A stretch of DNA of 64,000 nt from Pseudobdellovibrio exovorus JSS (GCF_000348725.1 NC_020813.1:1774248-1838247); one strand, 5' to 3'; counted from the first letter of the stretch, positions 25,105 to 34,630 are shown. Program-made: numbers and translations. Notes: generated by a model from the sequence alone, not told the origin.

Positions 25105-26339
25105 AGTTGCCCTGAAAGGATTTTTTTTGTTTTTACTTTTCCTAATTCAACTCCCGGCTGATCAAATGTGTTGATCTGAATTGCTTCACCCAAGCACATC
25201 ACCCAAAGCTGAAAGAACATAAACAGATAGCCAACACTTTGATCGCGAACATCTGAAATTTGTAACGAGATATTTGAAACCTGTACTTCGCTAAGAGCTT
25301 GCTGAATGGCTTCGGCTTCTGCACGTAGCAGCGTCCCCATATTACGCCCTTGCAGTAAAGCTGTTTCGCGCATTTGGGATTTCTGTAGCAGCGACTTTCC
25401 AGCTTCCGCCTCTTGCACACGCAAGAAAACAACTAACTTGTCACGGGCTCCCTCCATCACTTGCTGTAGAACGCTGTGCTGATCCGTAGCCCCAATTAAT
25501 GGCAACGGCGTACTGACTCGTGCCGCCGGTTGGCCTTGAATATCGACTTTCTTCGCTAAAGACTCGGCCCAAAGCTGCTGCCACCAAAGACCAAACGATT
25601 TTAAACGTGAGCTGTAGCTCCACAAGACCGTGATCCATTCTTCACGCTGCCAGCTTTTTAAAGTCTCGGATGTCACTTTGGCTAAAACATCGGATGCATT
25701 ATACGCTTCCATAGCTCCGGTGCGCAGGGCTTTCATATCAAAACCCATCAGCCATGCAGGAATTAATCCCACTTCCGTTAGAACAGAAAATCGCCCCCCA
25801 ACACTGACGGGCATTTCAAAAAACAACACCTGTTTCTGCTGAGACCAGCGATAAAGGTCACTGTCTTTTTTTTCTGTAATAACTAAACTGTGTTCGGATA
25901 ACGAGATATTTTTTGTGCTCAGCTCTTGCTCGATAAACTCAAGTGCCGTTAAGGTTTCAATGGTACCGCCGCTTTTAGAAATAAAAAGCCAACCTGTTTT
26001 TTCAGGTTCGGGCATAGTTTCAAAAAGTTGCTCGAAATGATATGCATCCACATTATCAATAAACTGAAAGTTAGAAGCTTGCTTCATTTCTGCTAAAACT
26101 TGAATACCTAAACTACTTCCACCGATTCCCACGACAACAAAGCGCGAATGTCGGTTTTTGAAAAGATTCAACTCTTCAGGCATAACCGATAGAGCTTCTA
26201 AGGATGCTTCGATCCCCTTAAGTCCACCGGGCTTTTGCTGCAAAACTTTTTGTGTGGCTTCCCTAGCTAAAGCTTCCGACTTTGTCGTTAGGGTGGAATC
26301 TGAAGACGAGCTGTAGCTAGGATTTAATACTGTAATCAT
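25101..26339 (-). CDS. pgi: Glucose-6-phosphate isomerase (short form)
   Basis: 412 residues, the short bacterial PGI type compared with about 550 in E. coli. SIS-fold blocks appear in order: VVGIGGSSLG, ISKSGGTIETL, VGGRFSVLTEVGLIPAW (PGI signature), ATDQHSVLQQ and QPGVELGK. It interconverts glucose-6-phosphate and fructose-6-phosphate in the cytoplasm. It begins 16 bases after ggpPS on the same strand. The pairing makes sense because ADP-glucose for glucosylglycerol derives from glucose phosphates, and a predatory organism taking up hexoses or making them by gluconeogenesis needs this step. It overlaps the P-loop gene by ATGA. Confidence 0.92.
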   Translation of the reverse strand: MITVLNPSYSSSSDSTLTTKSEALAREATQKVLQQKPGGLKGIEASLEALSVMPEELNLFKNRHSRFVVVGIGGSSLGIQVLAEMKQASNFQFIDNVDAYHFEQLFETMPEPEKTGWLFISKSGGTIETLTALEFIEQELSTKNISLSEHSLVITEKKDSDLYRWSQQKQVLFFEMPVSVGGRFSVLTEVGLIPAWLMGFDMKALRTGAMEAYNASDVLAKVTSETLKSWQREEWITVLWSYSSRLKSFGLWWQQLWAESLAKKVDIQGQPAARVSTPLPLIGATDQHSVLQQVMEGARDKLVVFLRVQEAEAGKSLLQKSQMRETALLQGRNMGTLLRAEAEAIQQALSEVQVSNISLQISDVRDQSVGYLFMFFQLWVMCLGEAIQINTFDQPGVELGKVKTKKILSGQL

Positions 26340-26355
26340 ATCTCTAAATTAAGCA

Positions 26356-28623
26356 TTATTTGGTCGATGTCAACTGACGAACACTTTCTAAAAAAGACTC
26401 CCCCCACTTCACAACATCATACTGATTTACAATAGAAGCCAACTGCCTTTGTCTGAGCTTTTTTTCTTGAGGGTCTAGTTGAATCGCCCTTAATAAGGAC
26501 TCGACCATTTCGTTTTTATCAAATGGATTCGTTAGAATTGAGCCATGCAGCTCAACCGAAGCCCCTGCAAACTCTGACAAAACTAACGTTCCTGATTGTT
26601 GAACTGCATCTTTAACTGCGATGTACTCTTTGCAAACTAAATTCAAACCATCACGTAAAGGTGTAATCCACGCAATATCAGCTAGAGCATAAAAAGCAAG
26701 TAGCTCTTCAAATGGAAATGCTTTGTAAAAATAGCGAATCGGTGTCCAGCTCACTTTTGTAAAGCGACCATTCACGCGTCCAATGACTTGATCCAGTTTA
26801 TCACGCGTCTGTTTATAGACTTCCATACCCGGTGCTGGTGGAGTTACGATATTAATAAATACAATTTTTTCGTGTAACTCGGGATGTGTTTCCAATAGCT
26901 TTTCAAAGGCTTCGACTTTTTGAATCGGTCCTTTGACATAGTCTAAACGCTCAACAGACAAAATAACCTGACGTCCAGCAAACTCTTCTTTGAGTTGCTG
27001 CCACTGATTTTGAATAGGCTCTTGCTTACAAGTTTGACGTATTCGTTGCACGTCTGTCCCGACGGGATGAGCACTTAAAGTGAGTTCTCGTCCTTCCACA
27101 TATAAACGGCTGCCATAGCTTTCAACCCCAAGAGCTCCACCATAAGTCATAAAGCGCGGAGCCGCCGATGTGCTTTCTAAAACTTTCGCTCGAAAGTTAG
27201 ACCGCACAACCTGAGAGAAGTTTTCAGCATAGCTAGGGATATGAAAACCAACATGATCGCATTGAATCAAACTGCCAACGATCTCTTTTTTCCAAGGAAG
27301 GATATTAAAAATATCAGGTGATGGAAATGATGTGTGATGAAAAAAAGCAATTTTTAAGTCGGGCCTCATCTGGCGTAAAAAGCCAGGGACTAACCATAAA
27401 TTATAATCATGAATCCACACCAATGCCCCTTTTGCCGCCTCTTGAGCCGTCATCTGTGCAAATCGCTGATTGATTGTCTTGAAGTGCTGCCAATGCGCGT
27501 GATTAATCTGTACTTTTCCAGGAAATGAAAAAATAACTGGCCAGAATGCCTCTTTTGAAAATTTCTTATAGAACAGGTCCACATCTTCACTGGTCAATGG
27601 TATCCGTGCAACCGTAAGCTGTGGATACAGTTCCTCATTAACCGGAACATGAGTGTCAAATTTTTCCTTTGAGTCATGATGCAATGACCATGCGATCCAA
27701 GACGCTGGTGTTTCTTTATCAAAAAAGCCCATCAATGTAGGAATGATTCCATTCGGACTTTGAGGTGTCCGACGAATCACCTCTTTACCTTTTCTGATTT
27801 CATCAAAAGGCTGGCGATGATAAACCATCACCAACTTAGACTTTCCATAAGTGATCTGATGGGATTGTGAACTATCTTCTTCATGTTCGACGAATCCATA
27901 GTGTGCGAGTGCTTCGAGTATCCCCAAAGTCCCTTTTTTCTTAGCTTGAAATACAGATGTCATCTTTTGCGTCTGTTGAAGTAGCGCAGGCTCGGATCCA
28001 CCAACAGCCACAGCTTTTAAGCCACTGGTTAGCATCGATAGGTCATTCAGTGTATCACCCGCGACTAAAACTGAATCTGTAGCAATTTTACGATACTCTA
28101 AAAGTTTCTGAATGGTTGAGCCCTTATTTACACCTTTAGGCAAAACATCTAAATATTTATTGTCCGAAAGAAGCAGATCATATCCCTTTTGTTCTAGAGC
28201 TTGACGTAACGATGATAAGTTCATGCTGGGATCGCGAATAAAATAGGAACAACGCCGATCTTGTGGGACATTCTGGCGAATCAACTGTGGATAGTCGGCC
28301 AATATCATCTTTGCTAAATCTTCACCGGCCCAGTTTTTATCAATCCAATTTTGAATATCGCTTATCGGTTTTAGATCTTGCACTTCAGTGGCACTGGCCC
28401 CCACATCACCAATAATATCGTCAGGACGTGGGATATCGCTTTGATAAAGTAAGGGGATAATACTCTCTAGCCCGCGACCAGAACAAAATACAAGATGGAT
28501 TCTTTCGCGATTTTCTTGAATCATCTGATAAAGTGGATCTTTCGGTGATGGATGCGAAGCCAGAAAAGTTCCATCCAAATCCACAACCAAAGTCAAACGC
28601 TGCGATTTAAGTTTATACCTCAT
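26356..28623 (-). CDS. ggpPS: Fused glucosylglycerol-phosphate phosphatase/synthase (GgpPS-type)
   Basis: 755 residues. The N-terminal 240 residues are a HAD phosphatase: DLDGT at 15-19, later GVNKGS with its Lys, and GDTLNDLSML. From about 265 to the end is a GT20 glycosyltransferase: WIHDYNLWLVPG, FFHHTSFPSPDIFNILPW, LSVERLDYVKGP, VNGRF and ITPLRDGLNLVCKEY. The HHT and DYVKGP variants, and the phosphatase placed in front, fit glucosylglycerol-phosphate synthase/phosphatase rather than trehalose enzymes (OtsA has DYSKGL and synthase-first fusions). The product glucosylglycerol is a compatible solute. GGAGGAG precedes the ATG by five bases. Expression is probably salt-regulated given the repeat-rich leader, but that is inference. 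Trehalose synthesis is the main alternative. Confidence 0.82.
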   Translation of the reverse strand: MRYKLKSQRLTLVVDLDGTFLASHPSPKDPLYQMIQENRERIHLVFCSGRGLESIIPLLYQSDIPRPDDIIGDVGASATEVQDLKPISDIQNWIDKNWAGEDLAKMILADYPQLIRQNVPQDRRCSYFIRDPSMNLSSLRQALEQKGYDLLLSDNKYLDVLPKGVNKGSTIQKLLEYRKIATDSVLVAGDTLNDLSMLTSGLKAVAVGGSEPALLQQTQKMTSVFQAKKKGTLGILEALAHYGFVEHEEDSSQSHQITYGKSKLVMVYHRQPFDEIRKGKEVIRRTPQSPNGIIPTLMGFFDKETPASWIAWSLHHDSKEKFDTHVPVNEELYPQLTVARIPLTSEDVDLFYKKFSKEAFWPVIFSFPGKVQINHAHWQHFKTINQRFAQMTAQEAAKGALVWIHDYNLWLVPGFLRQMRPDLKIAFFHHTSFPSPDIFNILPWKKEIVGSLIQCDHVGFHIPSYAENFSQVVRSNFRAKVLESTSAAPRFMTYGGALGVESYGSRLYVEGRELTLSAHPVGTDVQRIRQTCKQEPIQNQWQQLKEEFAGRQVILSVERLDYVKGPIQKVEAFEKLLETHPELHEKIVFINIVTPPAPGMEVYKQTRDKLDQVIGRVNGRFTKVSWTPIRYFYKAFPFEELLAFYALADIAWITPLRDGLNLVCKEYIAVKDAVQQSGTLVLSEFAGASVELHGSILTNPFDKNEMVESLLRAIQLDPQEKKLRQRQLASIVNQYDVVKWGESFLESVRQLTSTK

Positions 28624-28646
28624 ATATACTCCTCCAAGTTTTTAGG

Positions 28647-28721
28647 ATTTTTCTGGTGGTTTTCTGAAATTTTTCTGGTGTATGAAAAATAAAATTGATC
28701 CAATCATTCTGCTGAATGATT
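28647..28721 (-). promoter_or_regulatory. Direct repeats and palindrome upstream of ggpPS
   Basis: ATTTTTCTGGTG occurs at 28647-28658 and 28669-28680, exactly 22 bases apart, with a partial third copy (GTTTTCTG) between. Further upstream, AATCATTC/GAATGATT forms a perfect palindrome at 28702-28721 with a 4-base loop. All lie 24-98 bases before the ggpPS ATG. Repeats on the same face of the helix suggest a cooperative activator or repressor site. The rest of the 251-base gap (28624-28874) shows only AT-rich promoter-like sequence. Confidence 0.45.
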
Positions 28722-28874
28722 TTCAAAACCAGTATTGTATTTTTGTTGTCTTAGAATGAGCTTCTGACAAATTAACTAAAATTTTCTGCTCAAAAGAAAT
28801 CAGTATAGCATAATTTAGCTCTATTTGAAAGCTATAAAATTGACCTCATCTTCAACTGATGCTGAGATACATCT

Positions 28875-29627
28875 ATGAGTCTAATTTTAATTTTCACTGT
28901 TGGTCTGATTTCGACACTTTTGCTTTTCTTTAAAAAACGCCTATGGGGAATGATTCTACTTCTGGTTGAAGTCATCCTTATCTTTTCGATTTGGAATGGC
29001 TTTGCAACGGAATACGTCTTGCGACAATTTCAGATCCATCCACACATTACACAACCCGAGTGGAAAAATAACAATCTGATCATCCTCTTAGGATATGGTT
29101 CGACTCGTTGGACGCAGGATGAACAGCTTAGCTCTTATCCTTTAGAGGTTTCTCGTCTTTACGAAGCCGCACGGCTGTATACAAACTGTTCTCAACAAAA
29201 ACATTTTTGTAAAATCCTGGTCAGCGGAGGCGATCCTCAACGCTTCGGTAAACCCGAAGCCCGTGTTATGGCCGATGAGTTGATAGCGATTGGTGTTCCA
29301 GAAAATGACGTTATCTTAGAAGCTGAAAGCCGCAATACTTTTTTGAATGCGCGCAACTCAAAAAAAATCATTTCAGAACAACCTTCCGATAAATCTTTTG
29401 ACCAGATATATTTAGTGACCTCTGGTATTCATATGAGACGTTCTTTACTGTTTTTTAACTTTTTTGACCTTGATCCCATTCCGGCACCAGCCAGTCACCT
29501 TAAGTCACTTAAAAGTTACAGTGTGGCTTCGCGCAATTTCTTTTTACTTGATAGCGCTTTACATGAAGCCACGGGAATCGCTCAGTTTCATTACTATAAT
29601 ATGATGGGATGGAATAAGAAAAACTAA
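28875..29627 (+). CDS. DUF218 (YdcF/ElyC/SanA-type) membrane protein
   Basis: 250 residues. Two N-terminal transmembrane segments (LILIFTVGLISTLLLFF and GMILLLVEVILIFSIW) are followed by a DUF218 domain: NNLIILLGYG, KILVSGGDPQ, EARVMADELIAIGVP, ILEAESRNTFLNARN and IYLVTSGIHMRRSLLFF. Conserved acidic and polar residues near 150-160 mark the presumed active site. Family members ElyC and SanA affect envelope integrity and peptidoglycan precursor handling; the enzymatic activity is unresolved. The domain should face the periplasm. The gene lies 37 bases before ndh on the same strand and may be co-transcribed. Confidence 0.85.
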   Translation: MSLILIFTVGLISTLLLFFKKRLWGMILLLVEVILIFSIWNGFATEYVLRQFQIHPHITQPEWKNNNLIILLGYGSTRWTQDEQLSSYPLEVSRLYEAARLYTNCSQQKHFCKILVSGGDPQRFGKPEARVMADELIAIGVPENDVILEAESRNTFLNARNSKKIISEQPSDKSFDQIYLVTSGIHMRRSLLFFNFFDLDPIPAPASHLKSLKSYSVASRNFFLLDSALHEATGIAQFHYYNMMGWNKKN

Positions 29628-29664
29628 AGACAAGGTTTCAACGGACTGATACCATCAACCTACT

Positions 29665-30939
29665 ATGAAAAAATCCGTTGTTATCGTTGGCGCCGGATTC
29701 GGTGGTTTAAAAGCTGCCCGTCAATTGGCGAAACAAAAAGATGTCCAGATCACGATTATCGATCGTCGAAACTATCATTTATTTCAACCTTTACTTTATC
29801 AAGTAGCCACAGCAGGATTATCTCCGGCTGACATAGCGACACCTATTCGCAGTGTTTTTTCCGGCTACTCTAATGTCAATGTGGTCTATGGCAATGTGCA
29901 ATCCATCGATAAAGAAAACAAAAAGGTTCGCACTATCGATGCTGAATATCCCTATGACTATTTGATCTTGGCCTGCGGAGCGAAACACAGCTACTTCGGT
30001 CATAATGACTGGGAGGAAAATGCACCTGGTTTAAAAACGCTAGAACAGGCCACAGAAATTCGTCGCCGTATTCTTCTGTCGTTTGAACTTGCTGAAAAAG
30101 AACAAGATCCCGACAAAAGAAAAACTCTGCTCACTTTTGTCATTGTGGGTGGTGGACCAACCGGAGTCGAGCTTGCAGGCTCAATCGCCGAGATCAGTCG
30201 TTACACTCTTGAAAAAGATTTTCGCAGCATTGATCCCTCACGCACCCGTGTGATTTTGATCGAAGCAGGCCCTCGTGTCCTTGCTGGGTTTGATGAGAGC
30301 CTTTCGAAAAAAGCGGCACGAGATTTAGAACGTCTTGGTGTGCAAATATGGACTTCCACTCGTGTAACTGAAATCACCTCAGAGGGCGCACGTCTGAGCG
30401 AAGAATTTGTAAAAGCTAAAACTGTGATCTGGGCCGCCGGTGTTCAACCCTCTAGCCTTTCAAAAGCTTTAGATGCTCCTTTGGATCGTCAAGGCCGCGT
30501 GATCATCAACTCGTCACTGACACTGGAAAATCATCCAGAAATTTTTGTTATCGGTGACCAAGCTTCATTCACACAACCCGATGGCAGTACCCTTCCCGGT
30601 TTGGCTCCGGTGGCGATGCAGCAGGGAACTCATGCAGGACGCAATATCAAACGCGCCATTGCAGGCGACGCCTACACCGACTTTCAATATGTTGATAAGG
30701 GCATGATGGCCACCATTGGAAGAAAAAAAGCAATCGCTCAAACCACTCACTTAAAGTTTGGTGGTTTTATGGCGTGGGCCGCATGGCTTTTTGTTCATAT
30801 CTTTTATCTGATCGGATTTAAGAATAAGTTTTTTGTTTTCTTCCAATGGGCATGGTCTTATATCACCTTTAAACGTGGAGCTCGCTTAATTTTAGACAAA
30901 GAGTGGAGATCGAATCAGCCGCCGCGGGCTTCATCATAG
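29665..30939 (+). CDS. ndh: Type II NADH:quinone dehydrogenase
   Basis: 424 residues. The FAD dinucleotide fold is VIVGAGFGGLKAAR (6-19), followed by the family block YHLFQPLLYQVATAGLSP. The second, NADH-binding Rossmann motif is VIVGGGPTGVELAG near 155-168, and FVIGDQA near 290 binds FAD again. The C-terminus has hydrophobic helices (AWAAWLFVHIFYLIGF) that attach the enzyme to the inner membrane. NDH-2 passes electrons from NADH to quinone without pumping protons. The last 25 bases overlap the tail of the convergent EamA gene, so there is no room for separate terminators. All key glycines are present. Confidence 0.93.
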   Translation: MKKSVVIVGAGFGGLKAARQLAKQKDVQITIIDRRNYHLFQPLLYQVATAGLSPADIATPIRSVFSGYSNVNVVYGNVQSIDKENKKVRTIDAEYPYDYLILACGAKHSYFGHNDWEENAPGLKTLEQATEIRRRILLSFELAEKEQDPDKRKTLLTFVIVGGGPTGVELAGSIAEISRYTLEKDFRSIDPSRTRVILIEAGPRVLAGFDESLSKKAARDLERLGVQIWTSTRVTEITSEGARLSEEFVKAKTVIWAAGVQPSSLSKALDAPLDRQGRVIINSSLTLENHPEIFVIGDQASFTQPDGSTLPGLAPVAMQQGTHAGRNIKRAIAGDAYTDFQYVDKGMMATIGRKKAIAQTTHLKFGGFMAWAAWLFVHIFYLIGFKNKFFVFFQWAWSYITFKRGARLILDKEWRSNQPPRASS

Positions 30940-31799
30940 CGAGACGTTAAAGTTGTTCCCACAGAAGCTATAATCAAAAGCGCAATTGCCAGCAATTGCG
31001 TGAAATTCAATTTTTCATTTAAAAACAATAAACCTGATAAAGCCGCCAAGGCGGGCTCTAAGCTCATCAGAATACTAAAGGTTTTTGCAGGCAATCGTTT
31101 CAACGCCACCATTTCGAGCGAATAGGGTAAGGCACTGGAAAGTACAGCCACACCGAAAGCGATTGGCCACACATCCAAATTAAAAAGTTCTTTATGTGCA
31201 ACGAATACGCCGAAGGGTACAACAGCGATAGCCGCAACTAACATTCCCCACGCAGTAATGACCCCACTGGGAACACTACTACCCGTTCTTTGTCCGAAAA
31301 TAATATACAAAGCCCAGCAGGCTCCAGCTAGTAAAGCATAAGTAATTCCGACCGGATCGAGGTTGGCTCCGTCAATTAATCCCAATGGCAATAAAAGTAA
31401 TATCCCTAAAATCGCAAGACCTACCCAAAGAAGATCACGCAGATGACGTGATGCCAAAAGAGCCACCAATAAGGGCCCCGTAAACTCAAGGGCTACTGCG
31501 ACTCCCAATGGAATCCTTTGCAAAGCCATGTAGAACAGCAAGTTCATTCCACCTAATGAGGCTCCGTAAAGAAAGATCGACTTCCAAATACTGCGATCAA
31601 GTGTATAGCGCCAAGGGCGCCACACAAGAAGTAATAACAAAGAAGAAAATAACAGCCTTAAGGCGGTTACACCTTGAGGAGTTAAAATATAAAATAAACT
31701 TTTTGCTAAAGAGGCCCCAGATTGAATTGAGGCCATTGCGACTAGAAGTAGTAGGACGAAGAAGAAAGGATGTGTGGTTGTAATTTTGGATTGTCCCAA
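30915..31799 (-). CDS. EamA/RhtA-type drug-metabolite transporter
   Basis: 294 residues with ten hydrophobic segments arranged as two EamA halves. The N-terminus (HPFFFVLLLLVAMASIQSGASLAKS) and the block TPQGVTALRLLF match the RhtA threonine/homoserine exporter branch. A later GACWALYIIFGQRTG and the second-half SLEPALAALSG block are also typical. It should export amino acids or related metabolites across the inner membrane. The start is a TTG at 31799 with no good ribosome site, but the protein N-terminus fits the family. The gene lies 35 bases downstream of the secreted-nuclease-like gene and overlaps ndh by 25 bases tail to tail. Confidence 0.82.
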   Translation of the reverse strand: MGQSKITTTHPFFFVLLLLVAMASIQSGASLAKSLFYILTPQGVTALRLLFSSLLLLLVWRPWRYTLDRSIWKSIFLYGASLGGMNLLFYMALQRIPLGVAVALEFTGPLLVALLASRHLRDLLWVGLAILGILLLLPLGLIDGANLDPVGITYALLAGACWALYIIFGQRTGSSVPSGVITAWGMLVAAIAVVPFGVFVAHKELFNLDVWPIAFGVAVLSSALPYSLEMVALKRLPAKTFSILMSLEPALAALSGLLFLNEKLNFTQLLAIALLIIASVGTTLTSRYDEARGG

Positions 31800-31834
31800 T
31801 CTTCTGTATGCCGATCTTTTGTTTTACAAAGACC

Positions 31835-32434
31835 TTATTGAGGTCTTTGGCACTCACCAGATTTCTGGCAAGACATAATGTCAGCTCTTAACTGCATCAA
31901 CTCATCTAATGTGTAATCAAATTCATAATCAAATCCAACGCGAGCTGTACCTTTTTGTGCGATAGAAATAAATTCAGTTACATCGATAAATTGTGCTTTA
32001 TCGAAAGGCTCAGATGGGTTTTCTAAGTATTTAAAACGAATTGGTTTGTTTGAACGCAAATGATTTAAAAAACGCTGACGTTGATCACGAGCTTTGGCTA
32101 AGCCACCTTTAGGGTCTTTCCAGCATTTAACTTCACCTACTAATAAAGCTTTATTTTCTTGCTGATCAAATACGATAAGATCTAACTCACCAATAGTTCT
32201 AACTGTGTCGTTGTAAGCAATTCCAGTAACTACACGATATTCAGGTTCAGGATATTGTTCTTGAAATCTTAGTTGTGCAACAAGCTCGCAGATAGTGCCG
32301 ATAGCTTGAAAGTTTTTACCTGAGTTTTTTAGAGCATGATAATCTTCGCTTAGACCTGCGAAAAGATTAAGACTGAAAAAAAGAACCAGTGTAGACGCTG
32401 TGACTCGTAAAGAAGATAGCATTTTTGCCCCCAT
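31835..32434 (-). CDS. Predicted secreted PD-(D/E)XK-type nuclease
   Basis: 199 residues with a signal peptide (LRVTASTLVLFFSLNLFAG, cleavage near 27). The mature part has the core of the PD-(D/E)XK nuclease fold: helix with E50 (GTICELVAQLRF), then GELDLIVFD with D85, then a beta strand LLVGEVKCW giving E101-x-K103. A following basic helix (KARDQRQRFLNHL) is also typical. The fold is common in restriction and repair enzymes but rare with a signal peptide. Export could serve digestion of prey nucleic acid in the bdelloplast or defence of the envelope; this is inference. The start may instead be the ATG at codon 5. A family assignment needs profile search. Confidence 0.65.
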   Translation of the reverse strand: MGAKMLSSLRVTASTLVLFFSLNLFAGLSEDYHALKNSGKNFQAIGTICELVAQLRFQEQYPEPEYRVVTGIAYNDTVRTIGELDLIVFDQQENKALLVGEVKCWKDPKGGLAKARDQRQRFLNHLRSNKPIRFKYLENPSEPFDKAQFIDVTEFISIAQKGTARVGFDYEFDYTLDELMQLRADIMSCQKSGECQRPQ

Positions 32435-32593
32435 AGTTAAGCATTTTCGGTGCTTTGTAGAAACGTCAGTCCCATTACTGACTTATATGATGCGGGGTCA
32501 GCATCGAAGATTATTTTCATTTAAGCAAGATTTTCATTAAAAGCTTTGGCGTGCTGCGTATAAGAAAGGGATCTGCCTTTTTCAGTTACAATT

Positions 32594-34630
32594 TTAGTTA
32601 CAATATCGAGTGAGGGTCTCAATAAGAAGTACTTTATTAATCGGTTTGGTTAAAACATCGTCACATCCAACCTCAATGCATTTGCGCAAATCCTCGCGCA
32701 TAGCATGTGCCGTAAGACTGATGATCGGCTTGCGATAACCTTTTTCACGCAGCATTCGAGTGGCCGAATAACCATCTAAAATCGGCATCTGCATATCCAT
32801 AAGAATCAAATCATAGGTACCACTATCTACACACTCAAGCGCCTCTTGACCATTGTGAGCAACTTGAACAGTGGCACCACTCTTCGACAAAATATGAGTG
32901 ATCAAAATCTGATTCTCGGATGTGTCTTCAACTAAAAGAATATGTTTCCCTTGAATGCCCTTCATTGGATCTATGGCTGCCTGTCGTTCAATACGCTCAT
33001 GTACAGCAACCTTTTCTGGACGCAGGTGACGTGGAATTCGGTAGGCAACCTTAACAACAAACACACTGCCAACACCAGGCTGCGTACTTTCCAGTTCTAT
33101 ATCACCTTCTAAAAGACGTGCGAGCTCTCGCGAAAGCACTAAACCTAACCCTGTCCCGCCGTGCATTTTACGAATAGACAGATCGGCCTGAGAAAATGGT
33201 CTAAATAATTTGGCCACATCTTGAGATTCAACCCCTAAGCCTGTGTCACTGATTCTAAATAACAAGTGCGATGGCGTCGCTTCACAATAAACACGGACTG
33301 ACCCTCGCTGAGTAAACTTAATGGCATTTCCAATAATGTTGATCAAAATTTGACGTAGTCGCAATGGATCTGAGTACACCACTTCTGGAGTTTGACGAGA
33401 TGACTCGAAAACCAATTCAATTCCTTTGGCTTCGCTTCGTAACTTCATTAACAATTCCACATCACGTAAAAGCTGCGATAAAGAAAACACCTCTTTAACG
33501 ACTTCGATCTTTCCAGCTTCGACCTTAGACAAATCCAAAATATCATTTATAATCGTGACTAAAGTATCACCTGTACGACTGATGATATTCAGGTATTGCT
33601 TCCGCTGCTCGTCACTGAGATTCGGCTCCTTTAAAATTTCGACAAAGCCCAAAATAGCCCCTAGCGGAGTTCGAATTTCATGGCTCATATTCGCTAGAAA
33701 TAAACTCTTAACTTGATTTGCCTCTTCCGCTTGGTCTTTTTCGCCAGACATGTTTTGTAAATTCAAACTTAATAAATTCAATGAAGAGGCTAGCTGGCCC
33801 AACTCATCTAAAGAATCCACTGGGATTCTTTGACTGAAGTCGCCCGTTCCAATCAGATAAGCCACTTTGTTTAAATGTAGTAAAGAGTGCAGAAGCCCCT
33901 TACTCAATCTAAAAGCAAAATAAAGACCTGCTGACTGCAAAACTAAAATTGCAAAAAGTAAAAACAAAAAGAACTGAGTTTCCACCCAACGTGCAGCTTC
34001 TGCCAGCGTGTAGCTGAAGCGATCAGCGTGGGCTGAAACCTGTACATTCAACTCTGCAAGTTGCTGCAATCGCAAATCTTGATTAGCAATCGGCAGAAGA
34101 GGAGAACTGCCTTTTAAAGACTCTTCTACTTCTTGGTGTATCGTCTGCCCCAGAGCTAAAATCTCATCAATCGCAGTATCCCCCTGCCGCCATGCCTCAA
34201 GGGAGTTCTGCACATACGAAAAATTTTTGTAATAGCGAATCAAATGAATCATGGATGGGATGTCATCTGGATGAATCCCTCCATTGATGAAGGACTGATA
34301 CATGCGTTCGTGATCAGGCTGTGCTTTTTCCAGCTCTTCCCGCGCAATACGATCATTCAATGGTATGGCTAAATGCTCTAAGAATTGTCCATAGTACTTT
34401 TCATCTTTTGAAACGATGTAATTATGCATCGCCAGCAAAGCATCTTTTTGCGATTTCGACCAAAGACTCTCACCTGCGACAAATCCTCTAACCGAAGACA
34501 AGATGTTAGCCGTGTACTTAAGAGTCAGAAGCTCAAAGACGATCAAAAATGTCATCAACCCGACGACAACGTACAGTTTTTTCGAGACTGATAGATCTTT
34601 CCAAATACGATCTATTTTTCGGTGAAGCAT
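32594..34630 (-). CDS. Hybrid sensor histidine kinase (HAMP-HisKA-HATPase-REC)
   Basis: 678 residues. Transmembrane helices at about 18-38 and 219-240 enclose a helical periplasmic sensor of about 180 residues. A HAMP segment (241-290) leads to HisKA with the H-box NMSHEIRTPLGAI (phospho-acceptor H317). The ATPase domain has N435, DTGLGV and GGTGLGL. A C-terminal receiver has D612 in LILMDMQMPILDG and the conserved K near 665. Signals sensed in the periplasm would pass from H317 to D612 and then to an unknown partner. No response-regulator gene is adjacent. The gene is monocistronic, with 159 bases (32435-32593) between its stop and the next start. Confidence 0.93.
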   Translation of the reverse strand: MLHRKIDRIWKDLSVSKKLYVVVGLMTFLIVFELLTLKYTANILSSVRGFVAGESLWSKSQKDALLAMHNYIVSKDEKYYGQFLEHLAIPLNDRIAREELEKAQPDHERMYQSFINGGIHPDDIPSMIHLIRYYKNFSYVQNSLEAWRQGDTAIDEILALGQTIHQEVEESLKGSSPLLPIANQDLRLQQLAELNVQVSAHADRFSYTLAEAARWVETQFFLFLLFAILVLQSAGLYFAFRLSKGLLHSLLHLNKVAYLIGTGDFSQRIPVDSLDELGQLASSLNLLSLNLQNMSGEKDQAEEANQVKSLFLANMSHEIRTPLGAILGFVEILKEPNLSDEQRKQYLNIISRTGDTLVTIINDILDLSKVEAGKIEVVKEVFSLSQLLRDVELLMKLRSEAKGIELVFESSRQTPEVVYSDPLRLRQILINIIGNAIKFTQRGSVRVYCEATPSHLLFRISDTGLGVESQDVAKLFRPFSQADLSIRKMHGGTGLGLVLSRELARLLEGDIELESTQPGVGSVFVVKVAYRIPRHLRPEKVAVHERIERQAAIDPMKGIQGKHILLVEDTSENQILITHILSKSGATVQVAHNGQEALECVDSGTYDLILMDMQMPILDGYSATRMLREKGYRKPIISLTAHAMREDLRKCIEVGCDDVLTKPINKVLLIETLTRYCN

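Noticed and set aside
26356-28623. Trehalose-6-phosphate synthase/phosphatase
   Set aside because: The GT20 motifs HHT and DYVKGP and the phosphatase-first order differ from OtsA/OtsB fusions and match glucosylglycerol-phosphate enzymes. Kept as the alternative.
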